Positions 6,037 to 6,692 of a stretch of DNA of 6,692 bases are shown here, one piece after another. A program made the translations under genes and the position numbers. The stretch's first letter is position 1. Every line of letters begins with the position of its first letter. Source of the DNA: Bacteroidota bacterium (GTDB lineage Bacteria; Bacteroidota; Bacteroidia; Flavobacteriales; Weeksellaceae); the NCBI GenBank assembly GCA_023448955.1, contig JAEXJU010000083.1, positions 1 through 6,692 of the forward strand. The letters are read 5' to 3'. A model generated the notes under the pieces. The model did not search any database. It saw only the letters and a list, made by a program, of their open reading frames with translations, and had not been told where the DNA came from.

Positions 6037-6044
6037 TACTTTTG
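6037..6044 (+). promoter_or_regulatory. -7 promoter element of the M23 peptidase gene
   Basis: TACTTTTG matches TAnnTTTG in full and ends 23 bases before the ATG at 6068, the same spacing as for mrp and gpsA. No good -33 TTG is present at the expected distance, and the palindrome cluster occupies that area. This would fit a promoter that needs an activator, but that is only an inference. Confidence 0.55.
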
Positions 6045-6067
6045 CATTCCACTTTAAAAATGTGTAG

Positions 6068-6692
6068 ATGGTTCAGTTCTTCAAATCGAAAAAGAAAAAA
6101 AATATTGTACTGATACTTTTACTGATTGCCTGCTTTATTCAGTCTTTGATAATTGCCAGATTATATACAGGAAAGGATGATAAACTTTATGAAGTAAATC
6201 TGGTAAAAATCAATAACGAAAAAGACAGTGTAGATCATCTTCAACTAAAAACCGACCTCGCTCTAGTAGATCAAAGCATCCGAAGCATTGACGGTTTTCT
6301 GAAATCAAAAAATGTGTCGGATCTTCGGATTGACAGACTGGCGCAGGATAGCCTGCAAAATGAAGTATATCTTGCAAAAGTCAGCAACCGATACAGCCAG
6401 TATCTGGCAGATCTTGAACAGAAATTACAGCAGGTTCCGCTGGGAATCCCTACAGATGGTTATATCTCATCAAATTTTGGTATCCGGAAAAATCCTATTC
6501 CTCCTAAATCTCCGGAAATAGCTGCCAATCAAAATAACACGGTTGAAGAAAAGGATAGTCTCGGAAACGTTATAAAAAGACAAGCGATCATCAAAGAAGA
6601 TAAAAATGCATCCAGCAATGCTCCGGCAGAAAAAGACCAGATGCAATTCCACAAAGGTTTAGATATTGCTGTGGCTTATGGAAGTCCTGTTA
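6068..6692 (+). CDS. M23 family peptidoglycan metalloendopeptidase (3' truncated by window edge)
   Basis: Only the first 208 codons are present. A basic start with KSKKKK (6-11) precedes a hydrophobic segment (13-30), so the protein is anchored in or exported across the inner membrane. The segment contains a lipobox-like LIAC (19-22), but the hydrophobic run continues past it, so a signal anchor is likelier than a lipoprotein. Residues about 45-122 are helical and charged, probably coiled coil. The LytM/M23 domain starts at GYISSNFGIRKNPI (131-144) and includes HKGLD (195-199), where His195 and Asp199 are the HxxxD zinc ligands. The later HxH motif lies beyond the window. Family members cut peptide cross-links in the periplasm. 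Between Pro143 and His195 lies a polar insert of about 50 residues where many M23 domains have about ten. The start is fixed by an in-frame TAG directly before the ATG. Confidence 0.88.
   Translation, partial: MVQFFKSKKKKNIVLILLLIACFIQSLIIARLYTGKDDKLYEVNLVKINNEKDSVDHLQLKTDLALVDQSIRSIDGFLKSKNVSDLRIDRLAQDSLQNEVYLAKVSNRYSQYLADLEQKLQQVPLGIPTDGYISSNFGIRKNPIPPKSPEIAANQNNTVEEKDSLGNVIKRQAIIKEDKNASSNAPAEKDQMQFHKGLDIAVAYGSPV

Noticed and set aside
6060..6113. Overlapping plus-strand ORF of 17 codons (MCRWFSSSNR...) starting 8 bases before the M23 ATG
   Set aside because: It is out of frame and ends within the M23 signal-anchor coding region. A leader-peptide role cannot be excluded, but nothing supports it.
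1..6692. CRISPR arrays, tRNA or rRNA genes, insertion sequences, defence genes
   Set aside because: No regularly spaced repeats, no cloverleaf or rRNA-like sequence, and no transposase, nuclease or toxin-like protein was found on reading both strands.

Overview
The window looks like chromosomal DNA from a low-GC member of the Bacteroidetes, most likely class Flavobacteriia near the Chryseobacterium/Elizabethkingia group. Three lines of evidence point there: AT-rich gaps with promoters of the TAnnTTTG type, no Shine-Dalgarno sequences before the starts, and the character of the proteins, including an Mrp ATPase without the usual CxxC. The genus assignment is an inference from protein style and is not proven.

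Layout from left to right. 1-302 is T-rich and non-coding. 303-1127 (minus) is a metallophosphoesterase of the UDP-2,3-diacylglucosamine diphosphatase (LpxH-like) type. A 313-base gap separates it from a divergent dicarboxylate/amino acid:cation symporter (1441-2676, plus). A 363-base gap follows. It holds a GC-richer structured element (2783-2874) that resembles a dispersed flavobacterial intergenic repeat, a short palindrome, and a promoter with an overlapping inverted repeat. Next is a two-gene Fe-S unit: mrp (3040-4146) and a NifU-like scaffold/carrier (4154-4402), separated by 7 bases. A strong bidirectional terminator (4407-4437) ends it and also serves the convergent YkvA/DUF1232 membrane-protein gene (4436-4768, minus). 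Upstream of that gene, on the same strand, lies gpsA (4864-5880, minus). Divergent from gpsA, a M23 peptidoglycan endopeptidase starts at 6068 and runs off the right edge.

Most of the genes are envelope or housekeeping genes: lipid A synthesis (LpxH-like), phospholipid precursor synthesis (GpsA), peptidoglycan remodelling (M23), solute uptake and Fe-S cluster assembly. Mrp and the NifU-like protein probably work together in delivering Fe-S clusters. The others are neighbours with no clear joint pathway.

I see no mobile element, CRISPR array, tRNA, rRNA, defence system or biosynthetic cluster. I found no clearly new system. The points most worth a second look are the Mrp protein whose only cysteine is in its C-terminal tail, the repeat-like element at 2783-2874, operator-like inverted repeats in two promoter regions, and a long insertion inside the M23 domain.
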